From Eubacteriales bacterium (GTDB lineage Bacteria; Bacillota; Clostridia; Lachnospirales; Lachnospiraceae): a stretch of 51,617 bases of DNA. Of this stretch, positions 41,394 through 49,357 are shown piece after piece. How positions within the stretch are numbered: position 1 is the stretch's first letter; every line of letters starts with the position of its first letter. The stretch lies in contig JAUNHA010000014.1 in NCBI GenBank assembly GCA_030524135.1, forward strand, positions 1 to 51,617. Direction: 5' to 3'. The position numbers and the translations under genes were made by a program. Under the pieces are notes generated by a model. The model made no database searches, was not told the origin of the DNA, and saw only the letters and a program-made list of their open reading frames with translations.

Positions 41394-41402
41394 TGGTAAA
41401 AT
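41394..41402 (+). promoter_or_regulatory. extended -10 promoter of trpS
   Basis: TGGTAAAAT, TAAAAT at 41397-41402, with a weak TTTCCA -35 at 41374-41379. Only 57 bases separate pgeF and trpS, too short for a T-box. Confidence 0.45.
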
Positions 41403-41444
41403 AGCAGGAAACGATATTATACAGAAAATAAACAGGAGTGACCC

Positions 41445-42551
41445 ATGGCTGAACAGAAGAAAAATATTATCCTGACAGGCGACCGCCCGACCGGACGCCT
41501 GCACATCGGACACTATGTAGGCTCCCTCAAGCGCCGCGTCGCGCTGCAGGAGAGCGGAAAATATGACGAGATCTATGTGCTGATCGCTGACGCGCAGGCA
41601 CTTACGGACAACGCGGATAACCCGCAGAAGATCCGTGACAATATCATTGAAGTTGCACTTGATTATCTGAGCTGCGGTCTTGATCCGGAAAAGACGACGA
41701 TCTGCATCCAGTCAGAGCTTCCGGCACTGACGGAACTCAGCTTTTATTATATGAATCTTGTCACCACAGCGCGCCTCGAGCGCAATCCTACGGTAAAATC
41801 CGAAATCAAGATGCGCGGCTATGACGACGGCGGCGCAGGCATTCCGGTCGGCTTTTATACCTATCCGATCTCCCAGGCTGCGGATATTACGGCATTTAAG
41901 GCGAACTGCGTACCGGTAGGCGACGACCAGATGCCCATGCTCGAACAGTGCAGGGAGATCGTACACAAATTCAATACCGTGTATGGGGAAGTGCTGGTTG
42001 AGCCCCAGATCATGCTCAACGACAACGAGACCTGCCGCAGACTTCCCGGTACGGACGGAAAAGCCAAGATGAGCAAATCGCTTGGAAACTGCATTTACCT
42101 TTCCGATACAAAGGAAGAGCTTCACAAGAAGATTATGTCCATGTATACGGATCCGAACCACATCAATATCACAGATCCGGGACAGGTCGAGGGCAACGCC
42201 GTATTTACCTATCTGACAGCATTTGCTACGGATGCGCATTTTGAGAAATATCTTCCTGACTATCATAATCTGGATGAGATGAAGGAGCACTACAGACGCG
42301 GCGGCCTCGGGGACGTAAAGTGCAAAAAGTTCCTAGAAAAGGTGCTGAACGAAGAGCTTGAGCCGATCAGGGAGCGCCGTGCAAAATGGGCAGCGGATAT
42401 CCCTGCCGTATATGAGATCCTGAAGGCAGGCACGGAAAAGGCCAGAAGGACGACGGAACAGACGCTCGCTGACGTGAAGGCAGCCATGAAGATCAACTAC
42501 TTTGAGGACAGCGCGCTTATTTCCGAGTGGCAGAGCCGCCACGAGGCGTAA
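41445..42551 (+). CDS. trpS: tryptophanyl-tRNA synthetase
   Basis: A 368-residue class I synthetase that charges tRNA-Trp. The HIGH motif is [10 protein letters not shown] and the KMSKS motif is KAKMSKSLG. It is about 30-40 residues longer than Bacillus TrpS, with an insertion after the HIGH region typical of a second clostridial type. A good AACAGGAG site precedes the ATG. No T-box leader is present, unlike many Firmicutes trp genes. Confidence 0.95.
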   Translation: MAEQKKNIILTGDRPTGRLHIGHYVGSLKRRVALQESGKYDEIYVLIADAQALTDNADNPQKIRDNIIEVALDYLSCGLDPEKTTICIQSELPALTELSFYYMNLVTTARLERNPTVKSEIKMRGYDDGGAGIPVGFYTYPISQAADITAFKANCVPVGDDQMPMLEQCREIVHKFNTVYGEVLVEPQIMLNDNETCRRLPGTDGKAKMSKSLGNCIYLSDTKEELHKKIMSMYTDPNHINITDPGQVEGNAVFTYLTAFATDAHFEKYLPDYHNLDEMKEHYRRGGLGDVKCKKFLEKVLNEELEPIRERRAKWAADIPAVYEILKAGTEKARRTTEQTLADVKAAMKINYFEDSALISEWQSRHEA

Positions 42552-42556
42552 GCTGC

Positions 42557-43087
42557 ATGGCGAACAGGCACGGGCTGCGCGGATCCATGCTCGAAGACAT
42601 GGTGAACCGCAGCAATGAGTTTTACCGGAAAAACGGACTTGCGCTGATACAAAAGGTTCCGACGCCGATCACACCGGTGGAAATGAACCGGAACCGTCAG
42701 ATAACGCTTGCCTATTTTGACCAGAAGAGTACCGTTGACTACATCGGCGTGGTACAGGGGATTCCCGTCTGCTTTGATGCGAAGGAGTGTGCAGTCACCA
42801 CGTTTCCGCTCCAGAATATTCATGCGCATCAGATCAGCTTCATGCAGGAATTCGAGCAGCAGGGCGGTATCGCATTTATTATTCTGTGTTATACAGCACT
42901 TGACGAAATGTATTACATTCCGTTCCGCGAGATCCTGCGCGTGTGGAAACGCATGGAAGACGGCGGCAGAAAATCCTTTACCTATGACGAGATCGACAGA
43001 TCCTTCCCGATCCGTCAGAAAGGCGAATGTCTCTGTCATTATCTGGAACCGCTTTCAGAGGATATCGAAGCGCATGAAGCGCTGTGA
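42557..43087 (+). CDS. recU: Holliday junction resolvase RecU
   Basis: A 176-residue nuclease that resolves recombination junctions in Firmicutes. Visible family features: GSMLEDMVNRSNEFYRKNG, IQKVPTPITPV, the catalytic STVDYIGVVQG and CFDAKEC (Asp, Asp and Lys of the nuclease core), and GGRKSFTYDEI. I use the ATG at 42557, which gives the family's N-terminus; a start at 42527 would lie in trpS. In Bacillus recU is beside ponA; here it follows trpS by 5 bases. Confidence 0.92.
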   Translation: MANRHGLRGSMLEDMVNRSNEFYRKNGLALIQKVPTPITPVEMNRNRQITLAYFDQKSTVDYIGVVQGIPVCFDAKECAVTTFPLQNIHAHQISFMQEFEQQGGIAFIILCYTALDEMYYIPFREILRVWKRMEDGGRKSFTYDEIDRSFPIRQKGECLCHYLEPLSEDIEAHEAL

Positions 43088-43135
43088 GATACAAAGAAAA
43101 AACGGGAAAATAACGAAAATATGGATAAAACATGC

Positions 43136-43250
43136 TTGACAGCGGATATCCGTTTTGCTATTATACATGAGTATGCCGCATAACTAGGTAGAAGTGCGTC
43201 TTTTTTGATGCCACCGAAATTAGCGAGTAATGATGAAGGAGGTACCTTAT
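43136..43250 (+). promoter_or_regulatory. rplU promoter and probable L21 leader
   Basis: TTGACA (43136-43141), 17 bases, TATTAT (43159-43164). The transcript would begin near 43171 and have an 80-base leader. Firmicutes carry an autoregulatory L21 leader RNA at this place; the leader here is of fitting length and position, but I could not verify its fold. The end has AAGGAGG. Confidence 0.6.
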
Positions 43251-43559
43251 ATGTACGCAGTAATTGCAACTGGCGGAAAGCAGTACAAGGTAGCCGTAGG
43301 AGATGTCATTCGAGTAGAAAAGCTTGGCGCTGAGGAAGGCGCAGCAGTTTCCTTTGACAAGGTTCTCTTAATTGGCGGCGATGAGCTTACCGTAGGAAAG
43401 CCGTACGTTGACGGCGCGTCTGTAAAGGCGACTGTTACAAAGAACGGCAAGGGTAAGAAGGTTATCGTTTACAAGTACAAGAGAAAGACCGGATATCACA
43501 AGAAGAACGGTCACAGACAGCTTTTCACGGAAGTAAAGATCGACGAAATTTCCAAATAA
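43251..43559 (+). CDS. rplU: 50S ribosomal protein L21
   Basis: A 102-residue ribosomal protein. It starts [14 protein letters not shown], and ends with the basic [14 protein letters not shown] stretch that binds 23S rRNA. The ATG at 43251 follows AAGGAGG; the longer frame from 43230 would put the ribosome site inside the gene. The next gene is rpmA after 48 bases, with no prp gene between. Confidence 0.97.
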   Translation: MYAVIATGGKQYKVAVGDVIRVEKLGAEEGAAVSFDKVLLIGGDELTVGKPYVDGASVKATVTKNGKGKKVIVYKYKRKTGYHKKNGHRQLFTEVKIDEISK

Positions 43560-43607
43560 TGAACTGTTAAAGGTTCAGCTTGTTACCTGAAAAGGGAGGT
43601 GTTATAA

Positions 43608-43877
43608 ATGGCTCATAAAAAGGGTATGGGTTCTACAAAGAACGGCAGAGACAGTAATTCCCAGCGTCTTGGAGCAAAGCGTTCTGACGGACAGTTCGTT
43701 CTGGCCGGAAACATCCTTTACAGACAGCGTGGTACGCACATCCATCCGGGTGTCAATGTAGGCATCGGCAAGGATGATACCCTGTTCGCAAAGGTTGACG
43801 GAACCGTTAAGTACGAGAGAAAGGGCAGAGACCGCAAGCAGGTCTCCGTATACCCGGAAACCGTTGCTGCTGACTGA
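43608..43877 (+). CDS. rpmA: 50S ribosomal protein L27 without N-terminal extension
   Basis: An 89-residue ribosomal protein whose N-terminus reaches the peptidyl transferase centre. It begins [16 protein letters not shown], the mature form. In most Firmicutes L27 is made with about nine extra residues (pattern MLxxNLQFFA) that the protease Prp removes; here an in-frame TAA stands directly before the ATG, behind an AGGGAGGTG site, so no such extension is encoded. The prp gene is missing from its normal place between rplU and rpmA. Confidence 0.97.
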   Translation: MAHKKGMGSTKNGRDSNSQRLGAKRSDGQFVLAGNILYRQRGTHIHPGVNVGIGKDDTLFAKVDGTVKYERKGRDRKQVSVYPETVAAD

Positions 43878-43908
43878 TCTGCAGCGGATTAATAGGATTT
43901 GATGAGAG

Positions 43909-43945
43909 TTGGGACTGTGTTGTATTGAGATATGCACAGTCCCAA
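43909..43945 (+). repeat. 11-bp perfect hairpin between rpmA and obgE
   Basis: TTGGGACTGTG (43909-43919) and CACAGTCCCAA (43935-43945) around a 15-base loop, ending 23 bases before obgE. No T run follows, so it is more likely an mRNA processing or attenuation element than a full terminator. Confidence 0.6.
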
Positions 43946-43968
43946 TGTTCATTCTGAGGAGAATTTAT

Positions 43969-45258
43969 ATGTTTGCTGATACAGCAAAAATTGATATACG
44001 AAGCGGAAACGGCGGAAACGGACACGTTTCCTTCCGCAGAGAGCTTTACGTGCCGAACGGCGGTCCTGACGGAGGAGACGGCGGAAAAGGCGGAGATCTG
44101 ATCTTTGAAGTGGACAAGGGGATGAATACCCTGACAGACTTCCGCCATAAGCGCAGATATTCTGCCCAGGACGGCGAGGAAGGCGGAAAGAAGCGCTGCC
44201 ACGGCAAGGACGGAAAAGACCTTGTCGTAAAGGTCCCGTACGGAACGGTCGTGAGAGAAGCTGAGACAGGACAGGTCATCACCGATATGTCAGGAGACAA
44301 TCTCCGCGAAGTGATACTCAGGGGCGGAAAGGGCGGACTAGGCAATATGCATTTTGCAACGCCGACCATGCAGGCGCCGAAGTATGCCCAGCCGGGAAAA
44401 CCCGGTCAGGCGCTTACCGTAAAGCTGGAGCTTAAGGTGATCGCCGACGTTGGCCTGGTCGGCTTTCCAAATGTCGGAAAATCAACGCTGATCTCTGTCT
44501 GTTCCAACGCGCGGCCGCAGATCGCAAACTATCATTTTACGACCATCCAGCCGCATCTTGGCGTTGTGGAGCTTCCGGGCGACCGGAATTTTGTCATGGC
44601 AGATATACCGGGGCTGATCGAAGGGGCCGCCGGCGGAGCGGGGCTCGGACACGATTTTCTGCGTCACATTGACCGCTGCCGTGTCCTCGTGCACCTTGTC
44701 GATGCAGCAGGAACCGAGGGCCGTGACCCGCTTGATGACATTGAAAAGATCAATGCGGAGCTTGCGGGGTATAATCCCGAGCTTCTAAACCGCCCTATGG
44801 TGATCGCTGCCAATAAGCTCGACGCCTATGTGCCGGAGGAAGGCGCAGAGGATCCTGTAGAACGCATCCGCAGGGTATGGGAGCCGAAGGGCATCAGGGT
44901 ATTCGGCATTTCTGCCGTATCAAGACAGGGCGTTCCCGAGCTTCTCGAGCATGTTGCAAAGCTTTTGTCCGAGACTGACAGTCACGCGAAGATCTATGAA
45001 AAGGAGTATGACATCGAAGCGCATATGTACGATGAACTTCCGCTCACGATCAGCAAAGTGGATAACGGCTTGTTTGCAGTTGAAGGACCCCGCATCGATA
45101 AGATGCTCGGATATACCAATCTGGAATCGGAAAAGGGATTCAATTTCTTCCAGAACTACATGAAAGAACAGGGAATCATCCGGCGTCTTAAGGAGCTTGG
45201 TCTCTCAGAGGGCGATACGGTAAGAGTTGCCGGAATGGAGTTTGAATATTATGATTAA
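43969..45258 (+). CDS. obgE: GTPase ObgE/CgtA
   Basis: A 429-residue Obg GTPase involved in 50S assembly and stress response. The Gly-rich Obg fold (1-158: RSGNGGNGHVSFRRE, GGDGGKGGD) comes first, the G domain next with G1 at 165-172 (GFPNVGKS), DIPGLIEGA and NKLD, and the OCT domain last (DELPLTISKVDNG). The OCT domain is usual in Firmicutes. I use the ATG at 43969 behind TGAGGAG; earlier in-frame ATGs lie before the hairpin. Confidence 0.97.
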   Translation: MFADTAKIDIRSGNGGNGHVSFRRELYVPNGGPDGGDGGKGGDLIFEVDKGMNTLTDFRHKRRYSAQDGEEGGKKRCHGKDGKDLVVKVPYGTVVREAETGQVITDMSGDNLREVILRGGKGGLGNMHFATPTMQAPKYAQPGKPGQALTVKLELKVIADVGLVGFPNVGKSTLISVCSNARPQIANYHFTTIQPHLGVVELPGDRNFVMADIPGLIEGAAGGAGLGHDFLRHIDRCRVLVHLVDAAGTEGRDPLDDIEKINAELAGYNPELLNRPMVIAANKLDAYVPEEGAEDPVERIRRVWEPKGIRVFGISAVSRQGVPELLEHVAKLLSETDSHAKIYEKEYDIEAHMYDELPLTISKVDNGLFAVEGPRIDKMLGYTNLESEKGFNFFQNYMKEQGIIRRLKELGLSEGDTVRVAGMEFEYYD

Positions 45259-45556
45259 TCTCAGCAGTAAGGCGCGCAGCGCCTTAAAGGGTCTTGCGAT
45301 GAACGTCGATCCGATCTTTCAGCTCGGCAAGGAATCCCTGACCCCTGAATTTACCAAAGCCGTGGATGAGGCGCTCGAAAAGCGTGAACTCATAAAGATC
45401 ACGGTCCTGAAAAATTGTGATGATGATAAAAACGCGCTCGCACAGACGCTTGCAGAACGGACAAATTCTCAGGTAGTCCAGGTAATCGGACGGAAAATCG
45501 TTTTGTTCCGTTATCAGAAGGACGCGAAGAAAAGGAAAATTGAACTGGAGCATTAA
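45251..45556 (+). CDS. yhbY: YhbY/CRM-domain RNA-binding protein
   Basis: A 101-residue CRM-domain protein that associates with pre-50S ribosomes. It starts INLSSKARSALKGLAMNVDPIFQLGKE and has the CRM loop ... NSQVVQVIGRKIVLFRYQ, with GRK as basic patch. The ATG at 45251 overlaps the obgE stop by 8 bases. Part of the ribosome/NAD cluster usual for Firmicutes. Confidence 0.93.
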   Translation: MINLSSKARSALKGLAMNVDPIFQLGKESLTPEFTKAVDEALEKRELIKITVLKNCDDDKNALAQTLAERTNSQVVQVIGRKIVLFRYQKDAKKRKIELEH

Positions 45557-45559
45557 ACA

Positions 45560-46144
45560 ATGGACGGTATTTTTGCGGAACATTTACTGACGATCAGAAA
45601 GGAACTGAAGAAAAAACTGTCCCCATCGCGCTATGAACATACGCTCGGTGTCTCATTTACATCAGCCGCGCTCGCAATGCGCTATGGAGAAAATATTGAA
45701 AAAGCAGAGCTCGCAGGGCTGCTTCATGACTGCGGAAAATATGGCACAGAAGAATCGCTTGTCGAAAAATGCGACAGACACGGTGTCTTTCTGTCAAGGG
45801 AGGATCTCTCAAGTCCTGCCGTAATTCACGGAAAATACGGCTGTTACCTTGCGAAGACCCGGTTTGGCGTGCGGGATGCGGATATTCTGAATTCGATTTC
45901 CTATCATACAACAGGAAGAGCCGGAATGTCTCTGCTTGAAAAAATTGTTTTTATTGCGGATTATATCGAGCCCTCAAGGGACAAGGCGCCCGATCTTCCC
46001 AGCATACGCGAGCTTGCATTTACGGATATCGACAGATGCATGTACGAAATACTGGAAGGAACGGTCGCTTATCTGGAGGAAAAGGGCGTTCACATCCATA
46101 AGGATACCCTGAGCGCAAGAGACTGGTTCAAAAAGAATATGTAA
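45560..46144 (+). CDS. yqeK: YqeK-type HD phosphohydrolase (Ap4A hydrolase)
   Basis: A 194-residue HD-domain enzyme. Family members with di-iron centres cut diadenosine tetraphosphate symmetrically to two ADP. His27 (YEHTLGV), His56-Asp57 (GLLHDCGKY), a His in VIHGKYG and the later SYHTTGRAGMS and ADYIEPSRD are in place. It precedes rsfS directly. In Bacillus nadD stands before yqeK; here nadD comes two genes later. Confidence 0.93.
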   Translation: MDGIFAEHLLTIRKELKKKLSPSRYEHTLGVSFTSAALAMRYGENIEKAELAGLLHDCGKYGTEESLVEKCDRHGVFLSREDLSSPAVIHGKYGCYLAKTRFGVRDADILNSISYHTTGRAGMSLLEKIVFIADYIEPSRDKAPDLPSIRELAFTDIDRCMYEILEGTVAYLEEKGVHIHKDTLSARDWFKKNM

Positions 46145-46155
46145 AGGAGCTTTCT

Positions 46156-46521
46156 ATGGCAGAGAAGGATAAGATCAAAGAACTCGTAAAGATCGCATAC
46201 CATGCGCTTGACGAGAAAAAAGCCTCTGATATCACGGTCATCGACATCAGCGGGGTTTCCGTTGTAGCCGACTATTTTATCGTGGCCTCCGCTGAAAACA
46301 TCCGCCAGACAGCCGCGCTTTCCGACAACGTTGAGGAACAGCTCGGGAAGGCAGGCTATGTATGCCGCCAGGTCGAAGGGCGCGCGGCTGCAAACTGGAT
46401 CCTCATGGATTATAACGACGTGATCATCCATATCTTTGATAAGGAAAACCGTCTGTTCTATGACATCGAGCGGATCTGGCGCGACGGAAAAAAGGTTCTT
46501 GATGTCGAGGCATTAAACTGA
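46156..46521 (+). CDS. rsfS: ribosome silencing factor RsfS
   Basis: A 121-residue protein that binds L14 and keeps the subunits apart when nutrients run low. The pattern DEKKASDITVIDISGVSVVADYFIVASAENIRQ (family block), GRAAANWILMDYNDVIIHIF and YDIERIW is complete. Its TGA overlaps the nadD ATG by one base. Confidence 0.95.
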   Translation: MAEKDKIKELVKIAYHALDEKKASDITVIDISGVSVVADYFIVASAENIRQTAALSDNVEEQLGKAGYVCRQVEGRAAANWILMDYNDVIIHIFDKENRLFYDIERIWRDGKKVLDVEALN

Positions 46522-47174
46522 TGCCTGAAAACGATGCGGAAAGAATAAAAAACAGGCGGCGGATCGGAATCATGGGCGGGACCTTTGATCCGGTCCACAA
46601 CGGGCATCTGTTCATCGCCGCCCGCGCCAGGGAGGAGTACGGCCTTTCGGAAATCTGGTTTATGCCGGCCGGAGAGCCGTATTTCAAGAGCAAAAAAAAT
46701 GTCACGTCCGCCGACATGCGCCTCGAGATGACGAGGCTTGCAGTAGACGGCAGGGAAGGCTTTTCAAGCTCTGATTTTGAGATCAGGAGATGCGGCAGGA
46801 CCTATACGGCGGATACACTCATTCTCCTTACGGATGCTTATCCTGACTGCACCTTTTATTTTATAATAGGAGCCGATTCTCTTTTCCAGCTTGAGAAATG
46901 GGACAGACCGGAAATTATTTTTTCCCATGCGGTCATACTTTGTGCGGGGAGAGACGGGCAGGCGGGTGTCGATGCGGAGATTCTCCGGCTTTCAGATAAG
47001 TTCCGTTCTTCCCGCTGCGATATCCGGCGCATTCATGCGGCGGAGGTGGACATTTCCTCCACAATGATCAGGGAACGGGTCCGGGAAGGAAAGGATATAT
47101 CCGGTTTTGTACCGGCTTCTGTTCTTCAATATATCAGAACGCACCGCCTCTATCTTCCGGAAACCGGGGCTTGA
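46521..47174 (+). CDS. nadD: nicotinate-nucleotide adenylyltransferase
   Basis: A 217-residue nucleotidyltransferase that joins ATP and nicotinate mononucleotide into deamido-NAD. The HxGH-type motif is at 19-29 (GGTFDPVHNGH), and the C-terminal ISSTMIRERV is the second nucleotide motif. About 14 residues precede the usual start. Coupled to rsfS by TGATG. It is placed after rather than before yqeK. Confidence 0.94.
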   Translation: MPENDAERIKNRRRIGIMGGTFDPVHNGHLFIAARAREEYGLSEIWFMPAGEPYFKSKKNVTSADMRLEMTRLAVDGREGFSSSDFEIRRCGRTYTADTLILLTDAYPDCTFYFIIGADSLFQLEKWDRPEIIFSHAVILCAGRDGQAGVDAEILRLSDKFRSSRCDIRRIHAAEVDISSTMIRERVREGKDISGFVPASVLQYIRTHRLYLPETGA

Positions 47175-47246
47175 CAGAAGGGAAATTCAAAACGGCATAT
47201 TTTGTGGTATCAGGGCAAAAAAAGGACAAAATATATCAATTTGTTG

Positions 47247-47275
47247 TTGACATATCTGCCGCTTTTGATGATAAT
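47247..47275 (+). promoter_or_regulatory. promoter of sepF
   Basis: TTGACA (47247-47252), 17 bases, GATAAT (47270-47275). The region behind is very AT-rich with ATTATATGTATGC (47280-47292) and GCATATATAAT (47300-47310) able to pair, apart from a GT bulge; a second TATAAT lies at 47305-47310. Confidence 0.6.
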
Positions 47276-47334
47276 AATAATTATATGTATGCGAAATATG
47301 CATATATAATAAAGTGTTCACAGGAGATACACGA

Positions 47335-47868
47335 ATGAGTATTTTGGGAAAGATCATGGACAGCGTAAAATTCAATCCTGAAGATAACGAGGACGATTAC
47401 TTCATCGACGAATATGGGGATGAAGATGATGATTACGATGATCCGGATGAAGGAAGAAAGGGCGGACTTTTCGGCAGACGCGCTTCTGAGGAGAAATCCC
47501 AGCCTGAGCGCAAATCCGGCGGATTTTTAAGCAGAAAAGTAGTTCCGATCAGGGAAGGAAGAGACGGCGGTATGGAAGTAACAATGATCAAGCCGACAAC
47601 GCTGGAAGATTCCCGCGATATAGTCGATTATCTGCTGGCAGGAAAAGCAGTCGTGCTCAATATGGAAGGGATGAATATGGATATCGCGCAGCGTATCATT
47701 GATTTCACCTCCGGCGCGACCTATTCCATGGATGGAAATCTTCAGATGATCTCCAAATTTATCTTCATCGCAACACCGGGCAGCGTTGAACTTTCAGGTG
47801 ATTTCCAGGATATTCTTTCCGGAGCCGGAAAGGCCCAGACTGTAAGCGGGCTTAACTTCAATGTCTGA
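47335..47868 (+). CDS. sepF: cell division protein SepF
   Basis: A 177-residue protein that links FtsZ to the membrane. An amphipathic N-terminal helix (MSILGKIMDSVKF) is followed by an acidic linker of Asp, Glu and Tyr (18-45), then the SepF core from about 75 (MIKPTTLEDSRDIVDYLLAGKAVVLN in pieces, and RIIDFTSGATYSMDG). I use the ATG at 47335 behind CAGGAG. It overlaps lspA by 8 bases, so division and lipoprotein processing genes are coupled here. Confidence 0.93.
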   Translation: MSILGKIMDSVKFNPEDNEDDYFIDEYGDEDDDYDDPDEGRKGGLFGRRASEEKSQPERKSGGFLSRKVVPIREGRDGGMEVTMIKPTTLEDSRDIVDYLLAGKAVVLNMEGMNMDIAQRIIDFTSGATYSMDGNLQMISKFIFIATPGSVELSGDFQDILSGAGKAQTVSGLNFNV

Positions 47869-48364
47869 TAAACGTGATATCTCAGCCGCAAAATGGATCG
47901 TTATGTATCTGTTTGCGGTTGTTATTCTTGTTCTGGCCGATCAGCTGACAAAGTATCTTGCGGTTCTGTTTCTGAAGGGACAGGATCCGGTTTCGGTTCT
48001 TCCAGGGATACTTTTGTTGTTATACACGGAAAATACGGGAGCTGCTTTCGGGATCTTAAAAGGAAAGCAGTGGTTTTTTTATGCCGTAGCTCTGATCGTG
48101 GTGATCGGCGTGACCTTTTTCTTAAGCAGGCTGCCCAGAAAAAAAAGATATCTGCCGCTTTATCTGGATTTCTGTTTTATCGCGGCAGGCGCGATTGGAA
48201 ACGTGATCGACCGGATGAGACTTGGTTATGTTGTGGATTTTATTTACTTTAAGCCCATCGACTTTCCAGTATTCAATGTAGCGGATATTTATATCACCTG
48301 TGCATGTGCCGTACTCGTGTTTCTTTTTATGTTTTATTACAAGGAGGATGAGCTCCGCTTCTGA
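47861..48364 (+). CDS. lspA: lipoprotein signal peptidase (signal peptidase II)
   Basis: A 167-residue aspartyl protease with four membrane helices that cuts prolipoproteins before the modified Cys. Conserved boxes: ADQLTKYLA, NTGAAFGIL, GNVIDRMRLGYVVDF with the first catalytic Asp, and FNVADIYI with the second. It would process the two lipoproteins in this window. It has a GC hairpin over its stop (48352-48372). Confidence 0.95.
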   Translation: MSDKRDISAAKWIVMYLFAVVILVLADQLTKYLAVLFLKGQDPVSVLPGILLLLYTENTGAAFGILKGKQWFFYAVALIVVIGVTFFLSRLPRKKRYLPLYLDFCFIAAGAIGNVIDRMRLGYVVDFIYFKPIDFPVFNVADIYITCACAVLVFLFMFYYKEDELRF

Positions 48365-48372
48365 TGCGGAGC
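48352..48372 (+). repeat. hairpin over the end of lspA
   Basis: GCTCCGC (48352-48358), 7-base loop, GCGGAGC (48366-48372). No T run of terminator type follows directly. It could affect how much of the transcript reaches rluD, 21 bases on. Confidence 0.5.
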
Positions 48373-48393
48373 GTATAGTTTCTCTTAAAAATA

Positions 48394-49320
48394 ATGATAC
48401 TGAAATTTGATCGTGAAGAAAAAACAAGGCTTGACTCATATCTTTCGGATGCTCTGAAGGATATGAGTCGTTCTCATATACAGAAACTGATCAGGAGCGG
48501 AGAGATCACTGTAAATGGTGCGGCTTCAAAGCCCGGCTGCCTTCTTTCGCCGGGAGACGAGATCGAAATTCCCGAAACAGAGCCATGCGAGCCCGAGATT
48601 CTTCCTGAGGATATTCCGCTCGATATCGTATACGAGGACGCTGATCTGATCGTCGTCAACAAGCCGAAGGGCATGGTCGTACATCCTGCGGCAGGCCATA
48701 ACGGCGGAACGCTTGTCAATGCGCTTTTATACCATTGTAAAGACAGCCTTTCCGGGATAAACGGTGTGCTGCGTCCGGGTATCGTTCACAGAATCGATAT
48801 GGACACAACCGGCCTACTGATTGCCTGCAAAAACGACAGTTCGCACCGTTCGATCGCGGAACAGCTTGCCGTACACAGCATCACAAGACGCTACCTCGCA
48901 CTGGTGCACGGCTGTATCCGGGAGGACGAAGGAACCGTTGACCGTCCGATCGGCCGTTCCGACAAGGACAGAAAAAAGATGTCGGTGGTATCTCCTGAAA
49001 AAGGAAAACACGCGGTCACGCATTACAGAGTGCTCGCCCGCTGTCCGGAAGCGAGTCTTGTGGAATGCAGGCTTGAAACAGGCAGGACGCATCAGATCCG
49101 TGTACACATGGCGTCGATCGGCCATCCGCTCTTTGGAGACTGTGTATACGGTACAAAAAAAGACCGCTATCTCTCTTTCGGACAGTTTCTGCATGCGAAG
49201 GTGCTTGGTTTTGTCCATCCTTCTACCGGAGAATATATGGAATTTTCAGCACCGCTTCCGGATTATTTTCTGGACGTACTGAAAAAGCTGAAACTGACTC
49301 AAGAATTAAGCGAATATTAA
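48394..49320 (+). CDS. RluD-type 23S rRNA pseudouridine synthase
   Basis: A 308-residue enzyme of the RluA/RluD family. Residues 13-60 are an S4 RNA-binding domain (TRLDSYLSDALKDMSRSHIQKLIRSG). The catalytic motif reads HRIDMDTTGLL with the active Asp after RI, and the closing motif is GRTHQIRVHM. Which uridine it modifies is not fixed by sequence; in Bacillus the neighbour of lspA is RluD-like YlyB. The start has no good ribosome site; a GGAGG string lies in lspA, 50 bases upstream. Confidence 0.92.
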   Translation: MILKFDREEKTRLDSYLSDALKDMSRSHIQKLIRSGEITVNGAASKPGCLLSPGDEIEIPETEPCEPEILPEDIPLDIVYEDADLIVVNKPKGMVVHPAAGHNGGTLVNALLYHCKDSLSGINGVLRPGIVHRIDMDTTGLLIACKNDSSHRSIAEQLAVHSITRRYLALVHGCIREDEGTVDRPIGRSDKDRKKMSVVSPEKGKHAVTHYRVLARCPEASLVECRLETGRTHQIRVHMASIGHPLFGDCVYGTKKDRYLSFGQFLHAKVLGFVHPSTGEYMEFSAPLPDYFLDVLKKLKLTQELSEY

Positions 49321-49340
49321 AAAAATTAATAATCGTTATA

Positions 49341-49349
49341 TGCTATAAT
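49341..49349 (+). promoter_or_regulatory. extended -10 promoter of the NlpC/P60 gene, likely leaderless
   Basis: TGCTATAAT with an exact TATAAT at 49344-49349. The start point would fall near 49356, two bases before the ATG at 49358. The -35 is poor and no ribosome site exists. Confidence 0.6.
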
Positions 49350-49357
49350 ATGTACCT

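Noticed and set aside
41388-41444. Possible T-box in front of trpS
   Set aside because: Only 57 bases are available and no T-box sequence or terminator hairpin is present.
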